A stretch of 64,000 nt of DNA from Ilyomonas sp965219515 (GTDB lineage Bacteria > Bacteroidota > Bacteroidia > Chitinophagales > Chitinophagaceae), in assembly GCA_965219515.1 (NCBI GenBank), contig OZ244776.1, forward strand, positions 1,674,001 to 1,738,000, read 5' to 3'. The translations under genes and the position numbers were made by a program. The notes under the pieces are model-generated. The model was given only the letters and a program-made list of their open reading frames with translations. It was not told the DNA's origin and did not search any database. This document shows, piece by piece, positions 16,946 to 25,803 of the stretch (position 1 is the stretch's first letter; each line of letters begins with the position of its first letter).

Positions 16946-18121
16946 TCATCCTGTAACGCTCGTTTTTTCTTCAACAACTATAATTTTATTCTTCCTTCTT
17001 AAAGAAATATTACTTCCAAAATTCTCATATCGAATTCTTACTTTTTGCAAGTGACGTTCGATTAAAAGATAACTTAAAAGAGAAAGAAAAGAAGCCGCGA
17101 ACAAAAAAACATAAAACTGAACATTTCTGTTTATATGAAGCTTTGAGAGTTCAACAATTTTAAGAACCGGAATATGAAACAGGTACATACTAAAACTAAT
17201 TACACCTAAAAATCTCAATGCCTTTACTTCGAACATTTTTTTTAGGATTCGAAATTTGCCATACTTAGATGCCAGTAAAACCAAACTCCACAACAACGCA
17301 TAAGGAAGATAAAAAATGGGGTTATGAAAATACCAACTCTTAATATTTAGCTGGAAAACAAAATTAAAAAGAGAAGGTATGGTTATAATGATTAATAATC
17401 CGGCAAGCATACCGCTTATTTCTATCAGATTATTTTTCTTATATTCCATCGCTTGTTTTCTCAGATAAATTACCTCGAATATGGAAAGAAAAGTGCCGGT
17501 TAAAAAGAAAGGCATGTACCGTAAAACGGATATTTCGTTTAAATCATAAGCATTTTCGTAATACACAGAGCCAATAACCAGCACACTTAAAAACAAAGAC
17601 ACTTTGATAAAGTTCCAGTCTAAAACATAGTTACAGAAAGCCATAAGTAAAGGCGACAAAAAATAGTATTTAAACTCAACAACAATAGACCAAAAAATAC
17701 CATCTCCTTTTAGCAACAAAACATGGTCTGATATATCCTGAAGGCTTTTTATTGGTGAAGTACCGGAAAATTTAGAAGCCGCAAAAAATACAAACAAGGC
17801 AGCAATGTATAAAGGATAGATTCTTAAAAATCTGCGTAAAAAATAATTTGCCCAAAATCTGTAATTGGCTTTGTTTGAAACGAAACCAATTATGATTTGC
17901 CTGTCAAGTAAATAAGCACTTAATATAAAAAATAAAAAGACTCCAATCTTGCCTATGTTTTCAAAGCTCAGCATGGGTAAAACATAAAGCTTATCTAAAC
18001 TTGTATGACTTAATATAACAAAAAGAACAGCCAGTCCCCGTAAACCATCCAAGGCTTTAAAATGATCTTTTTTATGATCGTTGGGAAATAAAAGATGATT
18101 GAAAGAAGGGTAGCGAATCAT
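16946..18121 (-). CDS. Acyltransferase 3 family (OafA/YrhL-like membrane O-acyltransferase)
   Basis: 391 residues, about ten membrane segments. The start carries the family hallmark FKALDGLRGLAVLFVILSHTS, including the conserved His, and SMYLFHIPVLKIVELS near the C-terminus fits motif HxP. No C-terminal SGNH domain is fused. Members O-acetylate or otherwise acylate sugars of surface polysaccharides; here the acceptor is probably the EPS repeat unit. It is within the EPS operon, 34 bp after the beta-helix lipoprotein gene. Confidence 0.9.
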   Translation of the reverse strand: MIRYPSFNHLLFPNDHKKDHFKALDGLRGLAVLFVILSHTSLDKLYVLPMLSFENIGKIGVFLFFILSAYLLDRQIIIGFVSNKANYRFWANYFLRRFLRIYPLYIAALFVFFAASKFSGTSPIKSLQDISDHVLLLKGDGIFWSIVVEFKYYFLSPLLMAFCNYVLDWNFIKVSLFLSVLVIGSVYYENAYDLNEISVLRYMPFFLTGTFLSIFEVIYLRKQAMEYKKNNLIEISGMLAGLLIIITIPSLFNFVFQLNIKSWYFHNPIFYLPYALLWSLVLLASKYGKFRILKKMFEVKALRFLGVISFSMYLFHIPVLKIVELSKLHINRNVQFYVFLFAASFLSLLSYLLIERHLQKVRIRYENFGSNISLRRKNKIIVVEEKTSVTG

Positions 18122-18155
18122 AACGTATCATATTTAATTTAGTCCGAAACGCGGA

Positions 18156-19673
18156 CTAATACTTAAAGATTCTTCCTAAAATTTTTCCATGTTCATCAAC
18201 AGCAGTAATATTATCAACCATGAATTTGTTTGTGTTGTTCTCATTATCCTTTTTGTCTGCCAAAGAACGCTGCGGTTTGTACGCAACATTTAAAAATGTA
18301 CACTTTTTTAATACGGTATTAATCCGGGAGTTTCCGATAGCCATATCTCCGTTACGAAAGGTACATTCATTTGCCCATTCTGCACCATTTAATGCAACTC
18401 CGAAATCTGCAAAATCACACTTACTTGCATATCTTGTTTTTACCTGCTCAGCTTGGGTTTTACCCTTACATTTACAGTTACACACATAAGTTGCATTTTG
18501 TATAAACTTATTTACCAGGGCAGAATCTCCCGGCAGTTGGGTAGAAGAGAAAATGCAGTTTTGAACAACGCCGATTTTAAGTGCGGAAGCATTTCGAAAA
18601 TCAACCCGCCCGTTTGTGAAAGAAGAATTATTTATTGACACTATTTCTGCAGCATTACTTATGTGGATGTCGCCGTGATAAAATGAGTAATTGTCTCCGG
18701 ATATCAATACATTATTTATAAATATTTTTCTGCAAAGTTCAAAATGAAGTGCGTCTTGTGCCTGATTATACAATTTGCAATTTGTTATCACCGCTAAACT
18801 GCTGTCGTTAACAGGCTTTGAAGAATAATGAATGCCAATAGAACCGCCTTTGCAAATGAGATTGATAAAATAAGCCGTCTGGCTACCTTTTCGTGTTACT
18901 TTAAAATATGTTGACTGTCTGCCTTTGTCAAAGCTTGTTCTAACTTTTGAATATTGAAACGGAACACCATTTTCGGCTTTGCTATCAGCCAATACACCCA
19001 ATTTACATTCAAATAATTCTATACCATCATAAACGGTATTTATTAGTGAAACATCTTTTACAAGAGCAAATTCTGCCCTTCTGATTGTTAACAAGCCATA
19101 ATTAGCTTGTGTTACTACCCATTTATTATTTCCCGTAGGTGAACCAGGCCATGCCTGTTGATTTTTGTTCCCGTCAAACAGCCCGCCCAGCCACAATAAC
19201 TGATTGTTATACCCATTGTTGCTGCCTTCAAAAGCGATGGCATTATAACCTGTGTTAGGCGCCATTTTAAATACGGCGCCATACGCATATACAGTGATGT
19301 TTTTTGTAAGCGGTATATAAATGAGATGTTGAATAAGAAAGATTTTTCCTTTGGGAAACAAAACGCCGCTACCATCTTTACAAGCAGCAAAAGCGTTGCT
19401 TATTGCATCATCATCTGCAGAAAGTCCGTTGCCGAACGCGTGATAATCCATTACGTTTATAAAAGAACCTGTATTAATATGACGAAACTTTTCCGGCATT
19501 AAAACCGGGTAAGGTGTGGTATCATTTGTTGTCAGATATTCATTCAATGGGAATATAACTTTGTAACCGGAAGTTTCGCTATTTTGAGAAATACATGCTG
19601 CTAACAACAACCATGAAGCGGCAAATAACAACAAGCTTTTTCGCTGAGAATTCATCTGCAAAAAATTTATCAT
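18156..19673 (-). CDS. Beta-helix (pectate-lyase-3-like) lipoprotein of the EPS operon
   Basis: About 505 residues from the ATG at 19671-19673, which overlaps the upstream TGA as ATGA; an ATG at 19655 giving MNSQRKSLLLFAASWLLLAAC is also possible. The signal ends in a lipobox (LLAAC). The mature part starts FPLNEYLTTNDTTPYPVL and contains the Pectate_lyase_3-type opening (VMDYHAFGNG... DDDAISNAF) and many short beta-helix turns with QDALHFELC and GSIGIHYSS. It is a clear paralogue of the T9SS-tagged proteins at 39998 and 42173, but lacks the sorting domain. Location between sulfotransferase and acyltransferase genes points to a role on the EPS itself: lyase, epimerase or binder. Catalytic residues were not identified. 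Confidence 0.85.
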   Translation of the reverse strand: MINFLQMNSQRKSLLLFAASWLLLAACISQNSETSGYKVIFPLNEYLTTNDTTPYPVLMPEKFRHINTGSFINVMDYHAFGNGLSADDDAISNAFAACKDGSGVLFPKGKIFLIQHLIYIPLTKNITVYAYGAVFKMAPNTGYNAIAFEGSNNGYNNQLLWLGGLFDGNKNQQAWPGSPTGNNKWVVTQANYGLLTIRRAEFALVKDVSLINTVYDGIELFECKLGVLADSKAENGVPFQYSKVRTSFDKGRQSTYFKVTRKGSQTAYFINLICKGGSIGIHYSSKPVNDSSLAVITNCKLYNQAQDALHFELCRKIFINNVLISGDNYSFYHGDIHISNAAEIVSINNSSFTNGRVDFRNASALKIGVVQNCIFSSTQLPGDSALVNKFIQNATYVCNCKCKGKTQAEQVKTRYASKCDFADFGVALNGAEWANECTFRNGDMAIGNSRINTVLKKCTFLNVAYKPQRSLADKKDNENNTNKFMVDNITAVDEHGKILGRIFKY

Positions 19674-20551
19674 TGTTTGAATTGAAAGGGAATTTCGCGG
19701 TTCAATAAACAAGACAGCTGCATTAGATCTTCCTTGTAATAATTCTGCAACGTTACAGTATCACTATCGCTTATTTTTTGGTAAGGCTTCTCTACCGTAT
19801 TCAACTTTTTAACGCGATCTGAAAAGCCTTTCCGCTTAAACCAGTTAAGCATATGGCTGAATGATTTGTTTTTTCTCATTTCGTGCACCAGATCATTTAG
19901 CTTATTGAGCAAAAAAGCGCTTTTGTAGGCAGAAGATTCAAATACTTTTTCTCTTATTGAAGTATCGTTCTGATAAAATGAATGATTGATCTCTAAAAAC
20001 CGGCAAACCTGCGAAAGCCAGTACTCCGGATTTTCAAATACTTCATCATAAAAGAGTACCATTATTTTGTTCGGATCAAATAACCTGTAATACACTTTCA
20101 GTTGCCTGTAGTATAATCCTCTTTCGATAAAACGGGGTTCTTTTTGTTCAATCACTTCTTTAAAAGACAACTTTATATGGTTTTTATTTTTTGCCATCCA
20201 ATAGTGTGAATAAGCGCGTTGCACGGGGTTGCGCAACATGGCAATACACTTCACGCCAGGCAAGGTAGCTTTAATACGAAAAGGCGCTTCAGCATCGCAA
20301 ATATACATGGGTGTAACATCGCCAATGGCAGTTTGCCCCTGGTATTCTTTATAAAAATTTAAGTACCAGTTTATCCCGTATTTGAAGTAGTCGTGCGCAA
20401 TAAAATTAGAGTTGTATTTATTGAAAAAGTGCAGCTCTTTTGTATGAGGCAAAAATATATCGGGATGTTTTTTCAGTTGCGCATGCAGCCATGTTGTACC
20501 GCCTTTTTCAGCTCCGATAATCAGGAAATTTGGTAAAGCAGGAATTGACAT
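19670..20551 (-). CDS. Sulfotransferase domain protein (NDST/Sulfotransfer_1-like)
   Basis: 293 residues. PAPS 5'-phosphosulfate loop NFLIIGAEKGGTTWLHAQLK at residues 8-27 and the 3'-phosphate motif CIAMLRNPVQRAYSHYWMA (R..S) near residue 105-125. KELHFFNKY after the first helix is typical of the heparan sulfate N-/3-O-sulfotransferase-like group. It would sulfate the EPS precursor in the cytoplasm. The stop overlaps the start of the beta-helix lipoprotein gene (ATGA), so the two are translationally coupled. Confidence 0.93.
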   Translation of the reverse strand: MSIPALPNFLIIGAEKGGTTWLHAQLKKHPDIFLPHTKELHFFNKYNSNFIAHDYFKYGINWYLNFYKEYQGQTAIGDVTPMYICDAEAPFRIKATLPGVKCIAMLRNPVQRAYSHYWMAKNKNHIKLSFKEVIEQKEPRFIERGLYYRQLKVYYRLFDPNKIMVLFYDEVFENPEYWLSQVCRFLEINHSFYQNDTSIREKVFESSAYKSAFLLNKLNDLVHEMRKNKSFSHMLNWFKRKGFSDRVKKLNTVEKPYQKISDSDTVTLQNYYKEDLMQLSCLLNREIPFQFKQ

Positions 20552-20582
20552 TTTGCTAAGGTTATAGAATGACTAATAAAAT

Positions 20583-21515
20583 TCAAATACTAAGAACTAT
20601 TCTTATTCCCAGCACTTTTCTTGCAATAATGGCAAGCCATAACACATACGCTTTATACAATTTAAAATCACTTTTTAAAGACTTTTTTGCCTGAGATACG
20701 GCTTCTGTATTATTGCCTTGTTTATAAAAATACAATCCGACTTTATAATGTATTAAAGCATCTCTTTTTCGCCTGTATGGTGCAATAGAAGGTTCTGATA
20801 ATTGCATTTTATCCAATGCAGCTTTATATCCTTTTGCGTTTTCGTAAGTGTTTTCCCCCAGGCTGTTTTTCAATTGCCTTTTTTTTATCAGGTATCCTTG
20901 CACATGCTGAAAAGAATAGTTTCTTGCTATCCTCAGCCACATGTCAATATCTTCACCACCTTTTTTAAAACTGGTATCAAACAAGCCTTCGGTTTGAAAG
21001 CAAATCTTTTTAACCAAAACAGTTGATGGTATTACCGGTGCGCCTTTGGCTACGAATTTAAACAACAAGTTCTTTTCATTATGGTGATAAGAAATCACTT
21101 TTACCGGACTCATTTTCTTTTGCTTATAACCAAATTGAAACAGGTCTGAATAAAAAAGTCCGGTATCCGGATATTTTTCCAAAGCCTCACATTGTGTTTT
21201 AATTTTTTCAGGCATCCATAAATCATCGGCATCCAGGAAAGCTATATAATCTCCCTCTGCGTTTTCTATACCTGTATTTCGGGCAGAAGAGACACCAGAA
21301 TTATGCTGATATAAATATCTGATTATAGCGAACAATGAAGCCTTTTCTTTAATTAATGCAGCCGAACTGTCCGTAGAGCCATCATCAATAACAATAATTT
21401 CCTTTATTCCTTTTGTATGAGTTTGATTCAATACACTATCCAACGCTTCCGAGATGAAAGATTCTTTATTGTAACAAGGTATTATAACAGAAATAAATTT
21501 TTCTTCTGCTCCCAT
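20583..21515 (-). CDS. Glycosyltransferase family 2
   Basis: 310 residues. GT-A fold with ISVIIPCYNKESFISEALDS at the N-terminus, EIIVIDDGSTD and the DxD motif in YIAFLDADDLW; a C-terminal helical segment (TPR-like, GLYFYKQGNNTEAVSQAKK) follows. It is an inverting transferase using a nucleotide sugar and belongs to the EPS repeat-unit assembly. Spacers of 21 and 31 bp link it to its neighbours. Confidence 0.93.
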   Translation of the reverse strand: MGAEEKFISVIIPCYNKESFISEALDSVLNQTHTKGIKEIIVIDDGSTDSSAALIKEKASLFAIIRYLYQHNSGVSSARNTGIENAEGDYIAFLDADDLWMPEKIKTQCEALEKYPDTGLFYSDLFQFGYKQKKMSPVKVISYHHNEKNLLFKFVAKGAPVIPSTVLVKKICFQTEGLFDTSFKKGGEDIDMWLRIARNYSFQHVQGYLIKKRQLKNSLGENTYENAKGYKAALDKMQLSEPSIAPYRRKRDALIHYKVGLYFYKQGNNTEAVSQAKKSLKSDFKLYKAYVLWLAIIARKVLGIRIVLSI

Positions 21516-21536
21516 TTTGTTGGTTATAAAATATAG

Positions 21537-22724
21537 CTACACAATAAGCATTTGATTATATAAGTCGAGATATTTTCTGGCGATAAAGCCTATCTCATAA
21601 TTTTCTTTTATCTTTTTAAAAGACATATTTCTGTATTTGTGAACAAGCTGCGGCGTAAGATTGCCTGCACTTATTATGGCTTCGCATAGTGATTCTTTAG
21701 AACCAATTTCTGTAAGAAAACCATTACAGCCAGTTGTTATTAAATCTTTACTTCCGCTAACGTTAGAGGAAATAGGTATTACACCTACGCTCATAGCTTC
21801 CAGCAAGGCATTCGAAAGACCTTCTGCTTTGGTTGGCAGAACAAAAAAGTCAACAGCGAGTAAATAATTTAAAATGTTTTTCTGGTAGCCTCGTAACGAA
21901 ATCACGCTATTCAATTGTCTGGCATTAATCTTTTTTTCGGCTTCTTTTTTCAATTCTCCCTCACCTAATAATACAAGAAAGTATTGATTTTTAACCGGCT
22001 CGGCATCTGCAAAGCTGTCAACAAGCACTAGAATGTCTTTTTGTTTTTCGAGGCGGCCTGCAAACAGAAAAATTTTACTCCCAATTGGGAGATTTAACTG
22101 CTTTCTTACTTGTTTTTTTTCTTCTTCCTGTATAAGATCAGCAAGTTTAACTTCCACGCCGTTTGGTAAAAAGATGATCTTGTGAAGAGAAATTTTTTCT
22201 GCCAGCAATTCACTTTTTATATCCTGGCTTATGGCAACAGCTACATCAATATGTTTCACAACATAGCGATGCAATACGTTACCTACAAAAGCTTTTCGTT
22301 TTAACGTCAACAGGTCGAATCCATTACCGGAATTACCAATTTTCACCAGTGACCGCTTTTGCAGAAAGCGACTGGCAAATAAGCCGGTAAAGGCATTGAA
22401 TTTTGCCTGATGCATGTGAATAATATCGTATTGATTTTTATTTTTTTTAAGCCAGAAGAAACATTTAAAAAACCATATAACAGAAGCGTGCAGGTATCGG
22501 AATGATAATAACTGGGGAGATCCATAACTTAATAATCGAACTACTTTAACAGAGTCCATATCTTCATGCGCAGGTATTTTTTTATTCCTTCTGCTCGTCA
22601 GAATCGTTACGGTGCATCCATACTGATTTAATTGTTGCGAAAGCTTTAAACACTGCATCTCGGCACCTCCGTTTGCTTCGGGTAAAAACTGGGCAGTCAG
22701 CATTATAATTCTAAAATTTTTCAT
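21537..22724 (-). CDS. Glycosyltransferase family 4
   Basis: About 395 residues from the ATG at 22722-22724; a TTG two codons upstream is the only longer alternative. GT-B fold: FLPEANGGAEMQCLKLSQQL in the N-terminal domain, then FLFAGRLEKQKDILVLVDSF and the donor motif LPTKAEGLSNALLEAMSVGVI. The ATG overlaps the stop of a 36-codon upstream frame (22721-22831). EPS repeat-unit assembly is the likely role; donor and linkage are unknown. Confidence 0.92.
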   Translation of the reverse strand: MKNFRIIMLTAQFLPEANGGAEMQCLKLSQQLNQYGCTVTILTSRRNKKIPAHEDMDSVKVVRLLSYGSPQLLSFRYLHASVIWFFKCFFWLKKNKNQYDIIHMHQAKFNAFTGLFASRFLQKRSLVKIGNSGNGFDLLTLKRKAFVGNVLHRYVVKHIDVAVAISQDIKSELLAEKISLHKIIFLPNGVEVKLADLIQEEEKKQVRKQLNLPIGSKIFLFAGRLEKQKDILVLVDSFADAEPVKNQYFLVLLGEGELKKEAEKKINARQLNSVISLRGYQKNILNYLLAVDFFVLPTKAEGLSNALLEAMSVGVIPISSNVSGSKDLITTGCNGFLTEIGSKESLCEAIISAGNLTPQLVHKYRNMSFKKIKENYEIGFIARKYLDLYNQMLIV

Positions 22725-23042
22725 TCGCAATAATCTTCGTTTACAATGCCATCAGAAATTACAGGAGCGTTTTTAAATAACTGATTTGTCAGCAATCTTT
22801 TTTGATAAATTGTGGTCATCCTATTCCTCATAGCAAAGTCTTCTTATGTTTAAGAGATTACGGTTACAAAAACGCATTCTGTAGTAAATTTTTACATTCA
22901 TTTTGGGGCATTTAGATTTGTTTATGAAAGATGTATGGTGTATCAAAAAAGATTTTAACAGAGAAAGTAAAACGGTATCAAATAATATTAAAAAAAGAAA
23001 GGTAACTATTGCTGTAAGAGACTTTATAAAGCCTGACTGATT
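22725..23042. other. Spacer within the EPS operon
   Basis: 318 bp, the largest spacer in the minus-strand EPS block. It contains only a 36-codon frame (22721-22831) whose stop overlaps the next start. No terminator or promoter was recognised; an internal promoter here is possible. Confidence 0.3.
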
Positions 23043-23732
23043 TTACTGAATGTCGGAAATATTTTTAGAATAGCCAAACAATTCGAAGTCTTTCTTATAG
23101 GTTGAAATTACTTTATTTACTACAGCTTCATTTGCATAATACTCTTTCACAGATTGTTTTTGTGTATGCGTGATATTTAGTTTTTGCAGCGGTTTTCCAA
23201 CCCTAATCTTATGCCTTATGAATTCGTAATTTTCATCAATCGTTTCAAATCGCCCTACATAATCAATCAATATTTTATTAGCTGAATCGCAGACGAATTG
23301 ATGCTGCGATCTGAAATAACGATTCGACTTTGTTGTTGAAGGTGTTAAATAATTCAATACAAAATCTTCCAGGCTTGTGCTATGAATAACTGCCTGACAA
23401 TTTGTAACGTCAGATGCGCCACCACCTCCTGTTTTCAGGTATTCATAGGCAGATATAAGACGGGTAAAAGGATTTCGGACAAAGGAAAATTTAAAGTAAC
23501 TGGCAAAGTCCTTTTTGCCAAACAAGACCTGATCATATAAAGCTGACATGTTACCGATGCTTTTTCCCAACAACGAAACGGAAACAGAAATGCCTGCCGT
23601 TTTTGGGATATGCACAAAAATACATTTGTGTTTATCCATTTGTGTAAACCAATCCATTTCTTTTTTGGTATTTATAACACGTTTTTTGACTATTCTTTTG
23701 AGATAGTACACACATTCATCTTTCAGATTCAT
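23043..23732 (-). CDS. Sulfotransferase family 2 protein (small)
   Basis: 229 residues. It opens with CIFVHIPKTAGISVSVSLL, the PAPS-binding loop of the Sulfotransfer_2 family (carbohydrate sulfotransferases such as HNK-1/chondroitin types use the same H-x-P/PKTAG loop), followed by FSFVRNPFTRLISAYEYL, the 3'-phosphate motif. This is a different subfamily from its neighbours, so it may sulfate a different position. It is the first of three consecutive sulfotransferase genes in this part of the operon (counting from the left). Confidence 0.9.
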   Translation of the reverse strand: MNLKDECVYYLKRIVKKRVINTKKEMDWFTQMDKHKCIFVHIPKTAGISVSVSLLGKSIGNMSALYDQVLFGKKDFASYFKFSFVRNPFTRLISAYEYLKTGGGGASDVTNCQAVIHSTSLEDFVLNYLTPSTTKSNRYFRSQHQFVCDSANKILIDYVGRFETIDENYEFIRHKIRVGKPLQKLNITHTQKQSVKEYYANEAVVNKVISTYKKDFELFGYSKNISDIQ

Positions 23733-23790
23733 AGATACATTTTAAATATCAACAATTCAAAAATTATATCATTATTAAGTATTAGTCATT

Positions 23791-24726
23791 TCATAATTGC
23801 CAGGAATCTTTATCATAAAATAAATTTGAAACGTCAGAAGTTATATCATAAATCGTCTTCACCTGTTCTTCTGTAACCATTTGTTTCCAATACTCTTTTA
23901 AGGCATTGCTATCTCTTTTAAAATCGTGTCTGGTATTTCCTTGCGCAAGAATTTTTCCTTTATTAAAACTTGTGTCAACAACAAAGGTTTCCATTTTCTT
24001 ATTGAATTGAATTTGAAGTCTGTCACAAAGTGTCTGAAAAAACTTTACAGGTGAATTAGAAATGTCTTCATGCAATACTACAAACCAGCCATCTTTTCCC
24101 CGATGCTTATTACCAATTGCGGTAAGCACCTTATAAATGCACTTCCAAAGAAGCGCAATCCTTTCTTCATACTGCAAATCGTTTGCCCTTTTCATTAATT
24201 CAACCTCGTCATTCAGGTACTCATTGATCAGCTCCTTTTGATCTAAAAAATTTCCAAAATCAAAGTCAGATTTTTTTTGTTTCAGGGAGTAATAAAAAGC
24301 CATGGGATGCCTTACTACTATTATTACCTTGGCATAACCTTTACTAAAAATATAATCGCTGAGAAAGGATGCGATTGGATCTTTTAAGAGTAATTTTCTG
24401 GAGGATGTTTTGCCCTGAAAATATTTTCTGTAATTAATCTGGTCTCTGTTTCCAAGCAGCTTTTTTAGATAAAATTCCCAATTTTTATTTTCATCATGTT
24501 TCTTAATTATGAATTTTGCTTTTCCATTAAAAAATTCGTCAACTATTTTTGCATAATTGAAACTTTGTGTAAAAGGAAATCTATGATTGATTCCCTGAAT
24601 GCCGTGATTATCTCTGAAAGGCTCATGAAAATACATATAGTTACTTGCCTTTTCAAGCACTTTTCCGATATACGTTGTTCCACTCCGCGGTGCGCCGGTA
24701 ATGAGAATGTTTCTTTCTGTACTCAT
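23791..24726 (-). CDS. Sulfotransferase family protein
   Basis: 311 residues. NILITGAPRSGTTYIGKVLE at residues 5-24 is the 5'-phosphosulfate loop, and AKVIIVVRHPMAFYYSLKQK near residue 135-155 the 3'-phosphate motif. It follows the next upstream sulfotransferase gene by one base (its ATG begins at 24726, upstream stop ends at 24728), so the two are almost certainly co-translated. Confidence 0.9.
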   Translation of the reverse strand: MSTERNILITGAPRSGTTYIGKVLEKASNYMYFHEPFRDNHGIQGINHRFPFTQSFNYAKIVDEFFNGKAKFIIKKHDENKNWEFYLKKLLGNRDQINYRKYFQGKTSSRKLLLKDPIASFLSDYIFSKGYAKVIIVVRHPMAFYYSLKQKKSDFDFGNFLDQKELINEYLNDEVELMKRANDLQYEERIALLWKCIYKVLTAIGNKHRGKDGWFVVLHEDISNSPVKFFQTLCDRLQIQFNKKMETFVVDTSFNKGKILAQGNTRHDFKRDSNALKEYWKQMVTEEQVKTIYDITSDVSNLFYDKDSWQL

Positions 24727-24727
24727 T

Positions 24728-25654
24728 TTACATATATTCTAATAGTTCCATGCTGTGTTTAGCATATTTTAAAAACAACTGTTTGTCTTTACGATGCATT
24801 CTCATAATTTGATTCTCATTGATGTCTGGATTTACAAACTCAAAAAAATTATTTATATCCACCCAATATTTGCTCCCTTCTTCAAAGATTGTATCATGTT
24901 TTCCATTAGCGTTAATAAATTTTTTTGCTTTTAATCTTACACTGATATCATCATTATAACTTAGCCCTGCCTTACCATACAAATCTTTTATAAAATTCTT
25001 CGGGTCAGTAAGCAGATTTTCAAACTTAAGAAGATGAAAATTGGGATATATAGATTCGTATTCTACAAGTCTGGTAACAATTCTGTTATACAGCACGCCA
25101 AACTTTCCGGCTTCTTTAAATGTCTTTCGTCGCAAGCGGCTTTCGCACAATGCCAATCCATTTCTCACCAAACCAAAATGAATACTATTGGGATACATTT
25201 CAATTAAAGCAGGTATCAGAAAGACTAAACCATTAACATGTTTGGCAACAACGCGGGTGCGTTTGAGTTCCTCCAGCGTATAGAGTTCGCCCTGTGTTTT
25301 ATATTTATTGAAAGGATGATTGAGGTTCTTTAACTTCCAGTTGTACAACAAATTGTCAAGATAGTTTCTTGCGAATTTGTTTAAGTGCCGTTCTTCGTAA
25401 TTATTGGCATGAAACAGCCCATAATTATACATCCAATATCCGCTTTCTTTTTGTAAATGCGGAAAGGGATAACCACCAAGAACAGAAAGCCAGATATTGA
25501 CGGCGCTTTTCCATTTACCAGCTTCCTGCCAGATTATTTTATCCGTCTCTTCGATGGGCGAACATACGTCGGGATGACTTTGCAAAATTTCCCATACAAT
25601 ATTACTTCCTCCCCGCGCGAAAGTATTTACGAAGATTGGCTGGCTATTACGCAT
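24728..25654 (-). CDS. Sulfotransferase-like protein
   Basis: 308 residues. The N-terminus PIFVNTFARGGSNIVWEILQ has the spacing of a PAPS loop (xRxGSxxxxxxL) and is followed by SHPDVCSPIEET; IHFGLVRNGLALCESRLRR near residue 170 would be the 3'-phosphate region. The motifs are more divergent than in its neighbours, so a related nucleotide-dependent transfer cannot be excluded. Its position between the ABC exporter and another sulfotransferase supports a role in EPS sulfation. Confidence 0.75.
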   Translation of the reverse strand: MRNSQPIFVNTFARGGSNIVWEILQSHPDVCSPIEETDKIIWQEAGKWKSAVNIWLSVLGGYPFPHLQKESGYWMYNYGLFHANNYEERHLNKFARNYLDNLLYNWKLKNLNHPFNKYKTQGELYTLEELKRTRVVAKHVNGLVFLIPALIEMYPNSIHFGLVRNGLALCESRLRRKTFKEAGKFGVLYNRIVTRLVEYESIYPNFHLLKFENLLTDPKNFIKDLYGKAGLSYNDDISVRLKAKKFINANGKHDTIFEEGSKYWVDINNFFEFVNPDINENQIMRMHRKDKQLFLKYAKHSMELLEYM

Positions 25655-25803
25655 TGTATTTGTTTATAAAGAAATAAATTTTTGCCATCAGTTTTATATT
25701 AGCAACGTTCTGTCATGCTTGCATAAATCCCGGACTGATGTTTTATATTTTTACTGCCAACTCTCATTGATGACACTTTAAAATTACGCAGGCAAATTGC
25801 TGT

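Noticed and set aside
22721..22831. 36-codon minus-strand ORF whose TGA overlaps the ATG of the GT4 gene (ATGA)
   Set aside because: The overlap is suggestive of a coupled leader peptide, but the sequence has no recognisable feature and the spacer is long; not supported enough to call a gene.
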